Below, piece by piece: positions 46,606-58,505 of a DNA stretch of 64,000 nt; position 1 is the stretch's first letter, and each line of letters begins with the position of its first letter. The position numbers and the translations under genes were made by a program. This DNA is from Silene latifolia (lineage: Eukaryota; Streptophyta; Magnoliopsida; Caryophyllales; Caryophyllaceae), in the NCBI RefSeq assembly GCF_048544455.1, contig NC_133534.1, positions 90,115,637-90,179,636 on the forward strand, written 5' to 3'. Below the pieces are notes generated by a model. It had not been told where the DNA came from. It saw nothing but the letters and a program-made list of their open reading frames with translations, and searched no databases.

Positions 46606-46645
46606 ACATTGAGGACAATGTCCAAAATAAAGTGGGGGATGGGAA
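46606..46645 (+). other. Hairpin ACATTG-AGGA-CAATGT and purine tract
   Basis: Stem-loop at 46606-46621, then AAATAAAGTGGGGGATGGGAA. Identical hairpin at 34738 in the Athila element, in both cases after the last ORF. Confidence 0.6.
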
Positions 46646-48293
46646 TTTATATTCCAAAAACACATAAAAATTTAGAAAAATCACAAAAATATGTCTTTTA
46701 ATTTCATAAAAACAAAAACCATAAAAATTTGAAAAATTGAAAAATGCAAAAAAAAGTTCATTTCCTTTGTAGTGTAGTCTTGTATATATTGTTTTATATA
46801 TTGTGTTTGTTTTATCCTTTTTCACATTGATCGACTATGCCACATCCGAGACATGAGGATCATGAAGACCGCATGGTATGATCTTTCCAATCTCCTTTTT
46901 CCTCTTTATGTTAATGACTATGTGGCTTTATTTTGATTGATGCGGTATAATAATGAGAACTTAGGACTTGCATTTAGTTTATATGTCATATTAGTTGGTA
47001 GAATCACTTGTATTAGGATGTATATAATAGGTGCATCATGGCATTTAGTTGCATTTAGATGAAATATTTTGAAAAGTGCCTAATTGGGAACTTCGACAAG
47101 AGCAACTAAGCCATTACAAATACTTTTTTAACTTAAGACTTCGCCTACTAGAATGGTTGTAAAAACACCCTAAATTGTGTCATACTGGTGTCTTTTGACC
47201 CATGACCCAAAGCCTAGTCAAGGGTTTGCATATGAGTCACCTATCCAACCCCGTGATGTGATGCGGACTTGGTTAACTTGTCTAGTTGACCTTGATTGAC
47301 CTTGTGGTACGGCAACCCAAAAATACTTTCTATCAATAAGTTTGAAGTGCTCATTTCAAAGATTTTGTATGTGGAAACGTTTTATTGCCAAGGAAACCTC
47401 AAAATGTTATGAAATGTTGTAATGTTGAGAATTTTAGTTGTTTTGATGGAGGCGTACCACTTCGATGTGCTTTGGAGAAGGATCTATTGAATTGGGCTCC
47501 CACACAGTTGTGAATTCGACCGCCGAGAGACAGAGTGACTATCACCCCGAAAAGCTATTGTCTAGAGGTTAACCGGTTGCCTAATAAGCGATTGGCGAAA
47601 GCAAAGGACATTAACACGGAAGGGACAAACCCCATCTCTAATTTTTGAAATGTGAAAGTTGAATGAGGTCAAACTTTGAATAGTAGTCATATCCACCCTT
47701 GTTTATAAAGATTTGAGCATTTCATTCCCAAAAAGCCTTTTTGTCAAGCCACTTTGTCGAGCTTGGGACGATCCATGACCTTTACTTTTGTAGAGAACTC
47801 GAGACTTGTCATGTCATATGCTACTAACATCATGGGGATCATCATTCCATAACCATCCGATCGCTCTTGACGAAAGTATTTGGAAATTGAGGACGAATGT
47901 AGTCTAGTTTAACACCATTTGGAGGTGATTTAGTGCCATCCTCTTAGCCTTAGTAATTTGTTGAACTAGTATTTGTGACGGATTATATGCTCTTAAATTT
48001 GCTCTCTTTTAGTTGCCTCCGCCACTTGATGAGGAAGTGGTTATTCCTTTTGTAGATGCATCCATTATTTGATTTTGTGTGCTTAATGTTTGGATGTGTC
48101 GCCATTTTGACAAGACCCACCTTGCCTTACAAGAAGGCATCCTACCTCATGGTTGTCTTGTTGTGAGTTGAAGGGGCGGAGTGAGACCCGCTAATTGTCT
48201 CATATCGGTTATATTAGTAGGTTAGTTTAAATAAAGGTCTGGTTTTAGTCACCTCTTTACTCGGGACGAGTAAAGGTTCGGTTTGGGGATATT
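46646..48293 (+). mobile_element. 3' region of the non-autonomous element, no gene
   Basis: Starts with A-rich low-complexity sequence. No frame above noise. Ends with ACTCGGGACGAGTAAAGG and GGTTTGGGGATATT before the LTR, the likely polypurine tract. Confidence 0.7.
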
Positions 48294-50271
48294 TGATGTG
48301 AACATTATTTGCGCACATTTAGTCCCCTAATTGAGCCTATTTTGCATACTATTATAACATTCTATGGCCATTTTATCCGTCAAAACCTTCCTATTTGCTT
48401 TGCTATCGCATTTCATATGTTTTGTAGAAAAGGAGATAATAAGGCGGAAATTCCCGTCTTTCGTGCATATTTGGAAGCTTATTTATGATATTAGATGGAC
48501 TAGTATGAAGAGGAGGCAAGAATGATGACCAAAGACGTAGGAATAAAGTATATATAGAAGGATCAAAGGGTTAAAAGTAAGAATGACGAGAGGGAAGGCA
48601 TTACTAGAAAAAATCGCTTGAATACCGAACCAAGGGTTGCTCCTCTGGCTCTGAAAATATGCTAGATGGAACGGCATCGAAAGAAAATATGATCTAGGCT
48701 TTTGAATCACTCCAATAGGAGTCCGGATGAGAAAATGACGTCCATTTTACAATCCGAGCTCAAACAAAGAAGCTGTTCGCCAAGACGCCCGTCTTCCCCT
48801 CAAGACGCCCGTCTTCCCCAAGACACCCGTCTTCTAGCTGGAAAAAACTAGAAAATTCACTGGAAGAGAATCCGCCCGTCTTCTCTGGAATCTGCCCGTC
48901 TTCTCAGAAGACTCCCGTCTTCCCCCAAAGACGCCCGGGCAGAATCACCAGAATCCGCCCGTCTTCTCTCAAAGACGCCCGGGCCTAGACCACTGAATCC
49001 GCCTGTCCCGTGCCTAAGACGCACGGATTCCAAGGCAGTCAAAATTCGTTTCTTCAAGCTTCAATGAAAGACGCCCATCCTTCGAAAAATACCGGCGTTT
49101 CCCTGCTCCAATCTCAAAAGTGTAATTACTAGTTTAGCCCTTAGTTAACCCTAATGTATCCACCTAATTTCCACTATAAATACCCCACTTGTAAATAATC
49201 AAAGGGGGATCCTTTGATCAAGTTTTTAGATTAGACTCAAGCTCTCTTATTAGAAATTCCTCTTAGATTAGATTAGGAGTAGATTAGAATAGATTACTCT
49301 TTAATCTTTCCACAAATTACACATTAATCTTTCCATAATTATTGTTCAGGTTTATTATTCAAGTTCATCACTTTTGGGTAGTTGAAGATTATTGGGTTAT
49401 TATTGGAGGATTGACAACCCTTCATCAATCAATCAAGTTTCTTCTATTATTCTTTGCTTTATTATTTGGATCATCTCAAGTTTGGTATAATTCCTTTACT
49501 CTTTAATCTTTATTGTTCATTTCCTCATTCTATTATCATGTTTATACTTTTTGTGATGATTGACATCATTAATGACATGTTTCCCATGATAATGAGTGAG
49601 TAGTTTCTTTAGCTAGGATTAATGGGTAATTAGGGGAAACCAACATGGGATTGATTAATGCTTAATCTAATATGTTTTCATAATCAAATTGCTTGCTTGT
49701 TGTGATGTCAACTTTATGCACATGTTATGTTTGATGAAATGCTAAGCCTATGAATCCTTGCATTTACAACCATCTCTTATCTACTCAACTTGACTTGTAA
49801 GACATAAACCAACTCGAGTCTTGTTAGACCATGCATAGAAGTTGAATAGAAGGAAAGTAAGTCGACTTGTAGGTGTTGTGCAATCTAACCGATTCGGCTC
49901 CGGGACCCAACTCTTCTTATGAACCGTAAGACATAACCCAACTTGGTTCCTCCACAACACTAATTGCTTGCAACTTTGTAAACATGTTTGTTTGATCAAT
50001 ACCATGAATTCCCTATGACCCCATAATATGCTAGCACTTTTAATCATTTGTTTACATCCATCCTTTTATTGCTTGTTCTACCTTATTGTTTGCATTAGTC
50101 TAGACACAACTACAAACCCAACAAATTGTGACACTAGCATAAATTGAGATAGATAGACTTAGAACCCAAAGCACACCGTCCCATGGATCGACCTCGACTT
50201 ACCGCTAACTAGTTGTTTGTTGAGTATTATAAATGTGTTTGATTGGATGAGTGACGATATCAACCAGATCA
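48294..50271 (+). mobile_element. 3' LTR of the non-autonomous element
   Basis: 1978 bp as the 5' LTR. TATAAATA at 49175-49182. ATTAT duplication follows at 50272. Confidence 0.9.
48782..49025. repeat. AAGACG-CC-CGTCTT palindrome cluster, 3' LTR
   Basis: Exact copies at 48782-48795 and 48802-48815 with the same train of partial copies. About 150 bp upstream of the TATA box at 49175. Confidence 0.85.
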
Positions 50272-50276
50272 ATTAT

Positions 50277-51130
50277 TTACGGGGAACTCAGAACATTATT
50301 AGGTTATCTTTTCACACTGCTAAAACTGCCTTTTCACGTTGCTTTTACTCTAGAATTTCGTATCTGAAACTTTGTAATCTTTCTTCCCTATTTTCGGTAA
50401 TTTATTAATCCTTGTTCTTCAGTAAATTCCTATTTTCTATTTCATTCTTCTTCTTTATTAGTTACAGGTTTATGCTCAATTGTTATTTGAATCTTGTTGT
50501 CAGGTTAATTTCAGTTTCCATTATTATTACTGAGTTTATCAATTCAATTATGTGTAGCTAAATTTCCTATGCTAGGATGTAGGGAAGCCATGGTTATAAG
50601 ACGATCATAATTAGAGTATTAGGTTTGGCATTGATATAAATCTGTGTTGTTAATTGTAGCATCTAATAGCATTTAATTGGTTAAGTCGACGTAATTAATT
50701 ATTTGACCCAGGAAACTTCGACCTAGATTGAGAGATTGGAAGAAGTTAGACCAGCTACAAACAATAGACCATCCTACTTAGAGAGAAAGCTAAATAGTAC
50801 TCTAGGGCGAATATCGGACCGATAGGACGTTTTCTTTACCCCTCAGACCGTATTTATGCCAACCGTTGACCTTACCTTGATCATTGTTGACCATGGTGAC
50901 CCGATATCCTAGCCTTTTCTCTTATTTGAAATCCTTTTACTTAATTTAATTTCTCTTGCATGCTATTTTAGTTAATAGGCAAAACCAATCAAACCCCCGA
51001 ATTTGTGACTCAGACGGACTAAGAACTGCAATTAGACCACTTTTGTCTTCTTGTGGATACAATCCTGATTTCCTCTACTACATTAGTTTAGTCCAGTTGG
51101 TTTATCTTTGATAGATGTGCGATTTAGCCT
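50277..51130 (+). mobile_element. Tat-like LTR, right part
   Basis: Resumes the LTR cut at 42620. The right end is not exact (somewhere in 51090-51135) because no clear primer-binding site survives. No gene. Confidence 0.5.
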
Positions 51131-53100
51131 GTCATGTATCTTCTTGAAAAATTTTATTTACGAAAATTTAGACCACTACTCAAATTCCTCCTCGTGTCTA
51201 CTGAGTCAAACCAAACGTACTTATTGGTCTTCACTTATGAGTCATCTCACCTGGAGACTCGTTCAACGGCATCACGCCATCACGTTGAACGCGGGTCAAA
51301 TTCTAGTCAACATCGTCACACCACCAATTGAGTTAGCACCAAGGCACCACACACGGTTGCCCTCGTCTCGTTGAGTTCAAAGTATCTTTCCGTGTTTGTG
51401 CTATTTGTGTGTAGTTGTTAAACCGTGTGGGATTGGTATGTAGCGTGAGCCATTTTCCGCCTCAGAACCATGGCCAATCTTCAGCTTCGTCCAACAACAA
51501 CAACGATGATAACAGAGATCTCACAACTGCTCAGCTAGCCAACCTGCTCACTGCCCTTAAGGTCATTCTTGACCGTGTCAAGACCTGTATCGACACTCTG
51601 GAAACAAGGAAACTGGAGAGAATAACACTCTGCCATCAAACGAAACTGAGAAATGGCTTAAGCTCTTGGAAGTGCAACTCTTGGCCCGTTTTAACAACAT
51701 TCACCTCGAAAACAATTGAAGGTTAGAGCCCATTGGGGATCAACTACCTAACAACTTCACTTTGACTGATGTGCCTAATTTCAATGAAGTGGAGGATCCA
51801 ATCAATCACATTCGCGCCTTCAAGGGTTAAATGTCCATCAAAGGGGTAAAACAAGAGCTCTTTACCCGGATATTTTCGTCGTCTTTGCAACCAATTCCCC
51901 GTCAATGGTAATATTCCCTCGACCTAAAGAGCATTACCACTTGGGACGAAGTCGCCATCGATTTCGCTAAGCAATACCCCGACAATGTCGAAATTCAAGC
52001 CAACACCAGCACCCTTGAGGTCCTAACCCAAAATGACAAAGAGGGATTCAGCAAATTCCTAACCCGTTGGAGAAGGGTGAGCACCCAGTTGGTTAACAAA
52101 CCAAGCGAATCAAACTTGGTGGAGAAATTCGTCAACAATCTCCGTCCGGTTTTTGCCAACCTACTAAGGTACCAGAACATCAAAACCTTCAAGGATATGT
52201 AGATCCTCGGGACTCGTATCGGGGATGACTTATGCAAGGGCGTCTTGGCCAAAACAACGGGTAAAGGCTATCAGGGCTCTACATCAACTGGATCTCGTCC
52301 CTACGGTTAAGCAAACAAATTTGACGAGGTCAACTTCCTCCACCCCACTGCAATGAAAACCTAACATCCCCAAAAAACAATCACCAACTTGGGATCGACC
52401 TATGCTAGCGCCTTGAAGAGGCTAATTGAACAAGGAAAACTGCAACCTATCGGGCCCACTCTAGACCCGTCTGAAGCAAAGAAACCCCGCTTTTGGAACC
52501 CTAACGCCTATTGCAAATCTTACAAAGGCAAGGGCCATGACACAAAAACTTGCTTCAAGATGAAGCATGCTATCGAGGACATGATCGAGAAAGGAGAGCT
52601 ACCCCTACCTCCGCCCGCAAAACTAAACAACAAAACAAACCCTTTTGGAACTCACGCCATTTCATATGGCGAACCGACTCTGGATTGCTCGCATCTCATC
52701 TTGTCTATTGAGGACGAGATCAATGCCTTGGGAAATGACACCCCAGACGAGTTGTTCATGTTCAGCGCCGCGTCTATGCTCGCCATGTTTTAGCAAATCG
52801 AGAAAGCCATATCTAGTCTCTCGGAGAGAATCACCCGACTTGAGGATGCTTACCACCGACTAATATTCAACTCACTACCACCTACACCGCATCCAAGGGA
52901 GGATCCCCTAAACACCCAAAACTCCCAATTCCAAAATAAACTACTTCCGCGACCATTCTGGCACGCACCTCACAACATAAATCATAATAATCAACCTCAC
53001 AATAATCACCTTCACAAAAACAACACGCACAAAAACATCCCACACAAAAACTATCCTCCGAGGAATTACCCTTCAAGGTACTCTCGGGACCCGGAAATCA
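51131..53100 (+). pseudogene. Tat/Ogre-type gag, broken
   Basis: Gag remnant in several phases. About 51760-52200 holds the gag capsid domain (PRQWYSLDL, then TWDEVAIDFAKQYP and FLTRWRRV), with stops near 51829, 51908 and 52200. 52389-52793 encodes the Tat/Ogre nucleocapsid signature, a CX2Y...GHDTKTC motif followed by a LKHAIEDMIEKGEL-like helix (KHAIEDMIEKGEL seen). Asn/His-rich sequence follows to 53100. Pol is missing: an Athila LTR starts at about 53139. Confidence 0.8.
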
Positions 53101-53138
53101 ACGGCATTTGAAATGATGACATAGATGGCGTCTACATT

Positions 53139-54556
53139 GTTTATAGAGTCAAATATAGTCGTGTCAATTGTGTAAAATTAGCTTGTTTATTCGAGTTGTA
53201 AGGCCAATTTTGTGCCCTAATCTTTGACATCACCGACCTATTCCATTTGCTTATAGTTTGGTTACATTGAGCTTTCTCTTGGCTTACACATAACACAAGG
53301 CAAATTCAAGCTTCTATATCAATGAGTTGAGATGGAGATTTCATTTTGCACTAATCGAGACATGAAGTTCAACTAACCAAGCTTGGTCAAGTGAAGACGG
53401 GGAAGCAAATGATTAAGATTAAGATCGAATTCTGAAGAAGGACCCGTGCCGGGCGCAACCTGCGCCTGACTGTGCCGCCTGCGCACTTTGCACAGCCTGC
53501 ATCTTTCCCCATAGCCTGCGCATTTTTAATGAAACACGGGCCTAATTTTCCCCAATTGGGCTTTTGTGAGACGGTTTAACCTAGATTCTTGTGCACCAAT
53601 ATAAATACCGTAAGCTTTGAAGAACATTTTTATCTTTTGCTTTGTTTTTAATCTTGTAATAATGAGACCTTAATCATTCCATTTTCATGGTAATAATTCC
53701 ACAAAAATTGGGTTGTAAGATGACTATGGTTGGCTAAGTCTTCTTACTTGGTGTAATTTCCTTCAAAGTTTCCAACTTTGGTACTGTAAGACCTTTTAAT
53801 CTCTCTTAATTTATCTAATACTCTTTCTTTGTGCTTAATTTTATATGTTGAATGTTTTTATGTTTGGGTTGCCATCCATGCTTATTGTTGTTCAACTATT
53901 GCAAATCCTAGAGAAATGGTGTAATCTATCTAGGATTGTTTGTAGCAAATTTATTGTATGTTGATTTGGTTTAAAGGATTCATATAACAAATGGGAAAGT
54001 TTATGTTTTTTCCTCATTTGTATGGTTTAATCTTGTGAGGAATTGATTCTAGCTTCATCTTTTGGTTAAATCTTAAGGCTCATGCTTAGTCTCTTTTCAT
54101 GGTTTAATGACTTGTTGTCTAAGTTTGAAGGTTGCCTGTATATGGTTTAATTTACGTGTCTCAACATCTTGAGATGGTAGTATTGGGTAAATAATTTTAA
54201 GAGAGTAAGAAGGGTCAAGATTTGCTAATTGTTGGTTACTAAGAAGAAATTACATGTTCTCTTTAATATTGAATTTTCTTGCACACCAAGTGTTTGTCAT
54301 AGTGCCTTGTTAGAAAAGATTGAAACTTTCTTTTACATTCATGTTACCAATCAATTCAACTCTCCTTTCGTCTATGTTCATCTATTGTTTGTCATTGTTA
54401 ATAACCATTGTGTGTTTATAAAGTCGATTAGTGAGTCTTAATTAGTAGTTAGAGTCTTAACTAAGTATTTAGTAGTTTGCAATTCAATTCTTTAGCTTTT
54501 AAGTGCTTCTCTTGGATTCGACTCTTGCACTATATTACTTTATCAATTGGAGTAGT
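53139..54556 (+). mobile_element. Truncated Athila LTR, diverged
   Basis: Homologous to 17853-19270 (AGAGTCAAATATAGTCGTG start, GTTTATTCGAGTTGTAAGGCC, TATA region and end part), but well diverged. The last 130 bp are missing: at 54557 it runs into the TGATGTGA LTR start of the non-autonomous family. No internal region adjoins it. Confidence 0.75.
53450..53530 (+). repeat. Decayed GCGCAGCCTGCGC copies
   Basis: Four diverged copies (GCGCAACCTGCGCC, GTGCCGCCTGCGCA, GCACAGCCTGCAT, CATAGCCTGCGCAT) about 70 bp upstream of TATAAATA at 53600-53607. Position and spacing agree with the intact Athila LTRs; the cluster was thus present in the ancestor of both. Confidence 0.8.
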
Positions 54557-54958
54557 TGATGTGATTCTTAATTGCGCACATTTAGTCATCTAATTGAACC
54601 CGTTTTGCATACTAATATAGCATTTCATGACCATTTTATCCTTCAATTCTTTCCTATTTTGGTTTCCTATTGCATTGTATATGTCTTGTAGGAAAGAAGA
54701 TAATGAGGCGGAATTCTTGTCTCTTGTGCATATTCGGAAGCTTGTTGACAATCTTGGATGGACTAGTATGAAGAGGAGGCAAGAATGATGACCAATGATG
54801 TAGGAATAAAGAGTATATAGAAGGATCATAGGCTTAATAGCAAGGATGACGAGAAGGAAGCCATTACAAGAAGAAATTGCTCGGAACTAAACCAAGAGTT
54901 GCTTGTTTAGCTCTGAAAGTATGCTAAATGAAACGACATTGAAAAATCAAGTGGTCTA
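54557..54958 (+). mobile_element. LTR fragment of the non-autonomous family
   Basis: First 400 bp of an LTR homologous to 42621-43020 (TGATGTGATTCTTAATTGCGCAC), diverged. Interrupted at 54959 by the next gypsy LTR; the rest may lie beyond that element. Confidence 0.8.
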
Positions 54959-57207
54959 TGTAACACCCCGTAATTTTCACGTCATCCTATATAATAAAAC
55001 TCCTATTTTAAATAATAAGAATGATTGACAATAAAATCTTATCCTTTAAAATCTATTATTTTCCGATAATGATATCCAAATACCCATCCTAAATTTACAC
55101 TCCCTATGCCGACGAATAACTACTTCGTCGTTGATGCTAATTTTTTGATATTTTAAATAGAAATTTAGCTCTTGGTCATAAAATAAAAGTTGTAGGTCTT
55201 TCTCTTAGCTTTCTAACGCCACTGAAAACACCTCAATCGGAGTTGTGTAGATCAAATTATGCCCGAAATATGAAAGGCTGTCGCAGAAATCCGTGAACAA
55301 GACCCACACTCGTTATTCCTCTTTTCACCTTGATTTATCAATTACCACATCACCTAGGCACATGGCAAGTTGACAACTTGATTTTTTTTCCATGAAGCCC
55401 AAGGCCTACCCTCATAGGCATGTGACTACTTTACCTAAAGTAATAGCGTAAAGACTAGCCTTAATCATTTCTACCACTCACTCTTTACTAGCTTCATATT
55501 ACCTACAAGTTAGACCTAATCATTCTACAAATTCTCCTCTGTAAACTTCTTCACTTGGCCGTAGCTTTAAACACCCATTTCCAACCTTTGTTTCTTTCAT
55601 TCTCACATCTCTTTCATCTTGCTCATTTGTAAGTGTAGGTGATTATTTAATTGTAATTCTTATACTAGTTTATCTAGAGTAGTATTTAATTATTTGTTTT
55701 AATTCTTATGTTTGTTCAAGGAGGTGAGCAAGATACCTTGGTTGAGGGAGATCATTTGGGTTGATCTTATTAAAATATCCGAACTATTTACTAGTAATAA
55801 TATCTATCAAGGTAACTAGGTTACCTCCTTTTCATGATTTTTTAATTTCAAGTGCTTTTATGAGGTTATAATAAGATTGATAATATATATGATGTTTAAA
55901 ATCATGGAAATATATGAGATTCATGATTCTTATAATAAATAGTAGTTTTTATTATTTTGTGTTGAATATATACTTATTTAAATGTTTTCTATGATTTATT
56001 TTTGTTTTTATGTGATTTAACAATCTAATCAATATGTAAAATATATGGATGATTATAAAAATTATATTTTTGATTATATTCTGATTTATTATCATTATTT
56101 ATGACTTTTCATGTGATTATTTTAGTTCTATAACTATCATATGTTTATTTGTTGTTATTTGATATTTAATCACGGTTTTATGTGATAATCGTCTAATAAA
56201 TATATAAAACATAAAAATAATTTTGAAAATTTACTTCCTTAATTTTATTCTGGCCTATTATAACTTATATAGTATTTAAATTGATTATTTTATTTTTATA
56301 ATTATCATTGCTCTTATTTAATATATTTTCGTGTTTTATGCAATTAATCTCAAGTAAATATGTAAAATATATAAATAAATGTGAAAATTGAATGTTTTAT
56401 CATAGGATGACTTATTTTAGTGTATTAAAGTTTTGCATGTCAATTTTGTAATTTGTATAATTACTTTTGAATTTTATAACTAATTAGTCCATAAATAAGG
56501 TTTAATTGTGTTAGAATAATAAATAAATATAAATAAAATATTCACAATTTATGTTTATGAATATTATGTCCTATAATTATAAAAAATAAATTATTAATGG
56601 TTGTGACACAATTTTCTTATTTATTTCTTTATTTATGCATGAAATCGCCTATTAAATGCTAATTTTATGTTAAATATGTGAAACATTAATAAATAATTTG
56701 TTAGGTACTGTTTTTAATGAATTTATAACTCACTGAAATGTCTAGTAATTTTCCATTGGTAGAATATAACTTTTGTTTAATTGTTTAGAATTAATAGATG
56801 TTTAATTAACGAATTTAATAAATGTTTGTTAAGGAAATAACTAATAACATATTTGATGGTATCATGTCTTGTGAATATATTCTCCATAACTATGTTTATA
56901 ATGTAATATTACAATAGTGTATGTGTTAAGAATTGATTGTTACTTCTACTATGGTAAATGTCATGTATACGCTTTTTGTGATATTGCCTTTCGGAAATTA
57001 TATATTAACATGAGTGTCTCTTGTTTTATATTGGAAAAGTTGAACTTATACTCTAACTTTGATGACCATTATTGAATTTCATTTGATATTATTTATCGCT
57101 CAGTTATGAGCATTTTGGCATGTTAACATGGGGTTATTCATGGTGCACATTTGTTATCTTTTAGACCTTGTTCCATTTTATATATGGTTTAGCTAGAGTA
57201 TAAGATA

Positions 57208-57568
57208 TCGAGTAGATTTCCGGTTACTGGTCTACTTGAGATGAGCAATACCAAACTGGGTAGGTTTCGGGTTATTGGCCTACCTAGTACCGTGGCATGG
57301 TTTCAAGTTATTGGCATGCTATGGGTTAACCGTCCTTTTTGGATACTCTTATGAGTCCACGAATATGTCGTTTGGGGGTCAAGGGTCCACACTTTTATGC
57401 CTTGACTGGTTAAGGGTCCGCACATTTACGCCTTAACTAGACATTATGTCCCTCGAGAGTCTGGCCAGTCTTAGACATGGGTTCACGATTATGTGTCCCG
57501 CCGTAGGGTTATTTTGGTGTGAGGTTATTGGCACCAAGGTTTAGGGTTTCTGGTTATTTGCCCTAGAC
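57208..57568 (+). other. Array of hairpins with conserved loops and covarying stems
   Basis: Loop family 1 (TTTCNRGTTAYTGG or close): 57208-57239 (9-bp stem, loop 57217-57230), 57255-57288 (10-bp, loop 57265-57278), 57290-57324 (10-bp, loop 57300-57314), 57511-57540 (9-bp, loop 57520-57531), 57539-57568 (8-bp, loop 57547-57560). Loop family 2 (GTCCRCACWTTTAYG): 57377-57407 (8-bp) and 57406-57440 (10-bp). Another hairpin with a bulge is at 57340-57359. The stem sequences differ from unit to unit but stay complementary, with G-T pairs only where G-U pairs would hold in RNA. Confidence 0.88.
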
Positions 57569-57944
57569 GGTGCTCGTTCTTGTCTCGTGTTATTCAGTGT
57601 ATTTATGGTTCAAGGTTTAGACGTTTATATCACTCGGCTCGTATATTTTCGTTACTCATTTCATATGTCATTCAGGTAAATTGGTTTTATTTCTTTTCAT
57701 TATGACCACATTTTTCATAGTATTTCATATCATCATGTAAGTAACATGAAATTTGTAGGTTGGTGACACATTTTAAATAATCACATGGTATTACTTTTAT
57801 GGCTTGTTATTACTCACTCATTGGTGATTATATACTTTGATATTTAATTATTATGAAGTTCTTATGTTTTCATATTTTAAATGGATTATATGTTGTCTCT
57901 TATTATTTGCTCATAACGGTTGCCTGATTTTTCTTAAGTCATGG

Positions 57945-57960
57945 CTAGGAGGACTCCTAG
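57945..57960 (+). other. Perfect inverted repeat CTAGGAG-GA-CTCCTAG
   Basis: 7-bp arms, 2-nt centre, 302 bp before the LTR end; comparable in position to the hairpins at 16293, 24865 and 29007. Confidence 0.6.
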
Positions 57961-58264
57961 TTACTCCCCACTGACGGTGGTTGTTGATATCTTTTTCAGG
58001 TTGATGTGCTTCTTGGTCATGGATGGGTTTGAGAGAGAGATAATAAATAATAATTATGATGTTTAGTAATCGAACCTTGTCGTTTTATTTTGGACGGGTT
58101 TTCATTCCCGAGAGTATTTGTATGGGTAGTTAGCTATTACTGTATCTATTTTGTTGGCACCCGGATTTATCATCATGGTGTTTCCGCCACCATGGACTTT
58201 TATTAATATAAAATGCAATATTTATCTAGCTTATTTGTATTATTAAATCCGCGGTTGTTACAGT

Positions 58265-58276
58265 TGGTATCAGAGC
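58265..58276 (+). other. Primer-binding site, initiator tRNA-Met type
   Basis: TGGTATCAGAGC followed by CAGAACG, two bases after the LTR end. Confidence 0.93.
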
Positions 58277-58505
58277 CAGAACGCTCCCAACACTCTTGTA
58301 TTGAAATAAGACTTAAACAAAGATTAATTATGACTAAAACAGAGTGGGGGTAGAAACAAGTAAGGACTCTATTTATGTTTATATTATAGGTCTCTTACTT
58401 GCATATGAGTATTGTTTTTGTTTATACGTTACTTGTGGCTGAGTAGTTGCTTGCTAGTGGTAGTTAGGCTTCTGCCACGTGGTTTACCTGATTATTTTGC
58501 TGTAG

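Larger units (their letters stand above)
42621..50271 (+). mobile_element. Non-autonomous Athila-related element, 7.65 kb
   Basis: LTRs 42621-44598 and 48294-50271, both exactly 1978 bp, TGAT...ATCA ends, target duplication ATTAT (42616-42620, 50272-50276), primer site TGGCGCCGTAGCCGGGGA. Between LTRs only one coding region (44758-46137) and no protease, RT or integrase. Shared LTR ends, primer site, the ACATTG-AGGA-CAATGT hairpin and the GGGACGAG 3' motif suggest it is moved by Athila enzymes. Confidence 0.9.
54959..58262 (+). mobile_element. 5' LTR of the second chromovirus-like element (3304 bp)
   Basis: TGTAACACCCCGTAATTTTC...CGGTTGTTACA. Very AT-rich in 55640-57160, GC-richer and hairpin-dense at 57200-57600. 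No coding frame. Length rests on one LTR only, bounded on the right by a perfect primer-binding site. Confidence 0.82.

Noticed and set aside
48294-50271. ATCAACC as LTR end at 50263
   Set aside because: An earlier end (ACATCA/ATATCA) gives no target duplication; the end at CCGGATCA/CCAGATCA gives ATTAT on both sides and equal LTR lengths.
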